This document shows positions 5,526 through 6,004 of a stretch of DNA of 6,004 nucleotides, one piece after another; position 1 is the first letter of the stretch; each line of letters starts with the position of its first letter. The position numbers and the translations under genes are program-made. The notes beneath the pieces were generated by a model that was not told the origin of the DNA, ran no database searches, and saw only the letters and a program-made list of their open reading frames with translations. The DNA comes from Clostridiaceae bacterium (GTDB taxonomy: Bacteria; Bacillota; Clostridia; Oscillospirales; Acutalibacteraceae), in the NCBI GenBank assembly GCA_016292705.1, contig JAEDHZ010000103.1, positions 1-6,004 on the forward strand, read 5' to 3'.

Positions 5526-6004
5526 ATGCAAATTAAAAAGACCGATATACCGGAAGTCAAGCTCATTGTTCCGGATGTTTTCGGTGATAACCGGGGTTGG
5601 TTCTACGAATCCTACAGCTATGAAAAATTCAAAGACCTCGGTATTGACACCGTGTTTGTTCAGGACAACCGCTCATTTTCCCAAAGCAAAGGTACTTTGC
5701 GCGGTCTTCATTTTCAGAAAGCTCCGAAAGCGCAGTCAAAGCTTATCTGTTGCACGAGGGGTGAAATTCTCGATGTTGCCGTTGACCTGAGAAAAGGCTC
5801 ACCGACATATCTAAAATGGGTAAGCGCTCGCCTTTCTGAAGAAAACAAGCACTTCCTTTTCATTCCGCGGGGCTTTGCACATGGCTTTGTCACACTTACG
5901 GACAATGTTGAGGTGCTTTATAAGGTTGATGACTATTACTCAAAGGAAAACGACCGCAGTATACGCTTTAACGATGAGAGTATCGGTATCAACTGGGGAA
6001 TATG
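5526..6004 (+). CDS. rfbC: dTDP-4-dehydrorhamnose 3,5-epimerase, N-terminal part, cut by the right edge
   Basis: RfbC (RmlC) epimerises C3 and C5 of dTDP-4-keto-6-deoxyglucose, the third step in making dTDP-L-rhamnose for cell-surface polysaccharide. The frame holds 159 complete codons and runs off the window; family members have about 180-200 residues, so only the last 20-40 are missing. The cupin fold signatures are intact: FGDNRGWFYES near 19-29, VQDNRSFS at 45-52, TLRGLHFQ at 57-64 with the catalytic base His62, Lys72, PRGFAHGF at 114-121 with His119, and LYKVDDYY at 131-138 with the catalytic acid Tyr132. Start ATG 5526 has AAAGG 10 nt upstream; ATG 5522 hits a stop at once. It is the first gene after a strong promoter, so it may lead a rhamnose or capsule operon to the right. 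A change to a related sugar epimerase is possible but not suggested by the residues. Confidence 0.94.
   Translation, partial: MQIKKTDIPEVKLIVPDVFGDNRGWFYESYSYEKFKDLGIDTVFVQDNRSFSQSKGTLRGLHFQKAPKAQSKLICCTRGEILDVAVDLRKGSPTYLKWVSARLSEENKHFLFIPRGFAHGFVTLTDNVEVLYKVDDYYSKENDRSIRFNDESIGINWGI

Noticed and set aside
1..6004. Search for tRNA or rRNA genes, CRISPR arrays, insertion sequences, prophage or defence genes
   Set aside because: The only non-coding stretches are the two divergent control regions, the 77-nt terminator gap and short operon gaps; none holds cloverleaf, array or transposon-end structure, and no coding frame matches a mobile or defence family.

Overview
The window looks like ordinary chromosome from a Gram-positive Clostridia-type bacterium, most likely near Ruminococcaceae/Oscillospiraceae. 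The reasons are a V-type ATPase operon, strong Shine-Dalgarno (SD) sites of the AAGGAGG kind with TTG/GTG starts, sigma-A-like promoters, a two-domain FkbM methyltransferase and a COG2509-type flavoprotein. This placement rests on family resemblance read by eye, not on a search.

Layout: (1) 1-2451, minus strand: the front of a V-type (A/V-type) ATPase operon, read as peripheral-stalk G/H subunit, then subunit C (AC39/V0d), then subunit I (a-subunit), which runs off the left edge just before its membrane half. A promoter at 2525-2552 drives it. (2) 2452-2751: a divergent control region with two facing promoters, a 10-bp inverted repeat and a small palindrome. (3) 2752-3804, plus strand: an FkbM-family methyltransferase with an extra N-terminal nucleotide-binding-like domain. 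(4) 3805-3881: a hairpin terminator shared by two convergent genes. (5) 3882-5285, minus strand: an NAD(P)/FAD-dependent oxidoreductase with a four-cysteine cluster. (6) 5286-5525: a second divergent control region with a promoter each way. (7) 5526-6004, plus strand: the first 159 codons of rfbC (dTDP-4-dehydrorhamnose 3,5-epimerase), cut by the right edge.

The ATPase genes form one transcription unit for ion transport coupled to ATP. The FkbM gene and the oxidoreductase look like single-gene units. RfbC makes dTDP-L-rhamnose for surface polysaccharide, and FkbM methyltransferases often modify glycans or lipids, so the two could share a surface-glycan theme, but they are not co-transcribed.

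I found no RNA genes, mobile elements, CRISPR arrays or clearly novel system. The observations most worth a second look are the conserved-looking symmetry in the two divergent control regions, the cysteine cluster in the flavoprotein, and the non-ATG starts in the ATPase operon.
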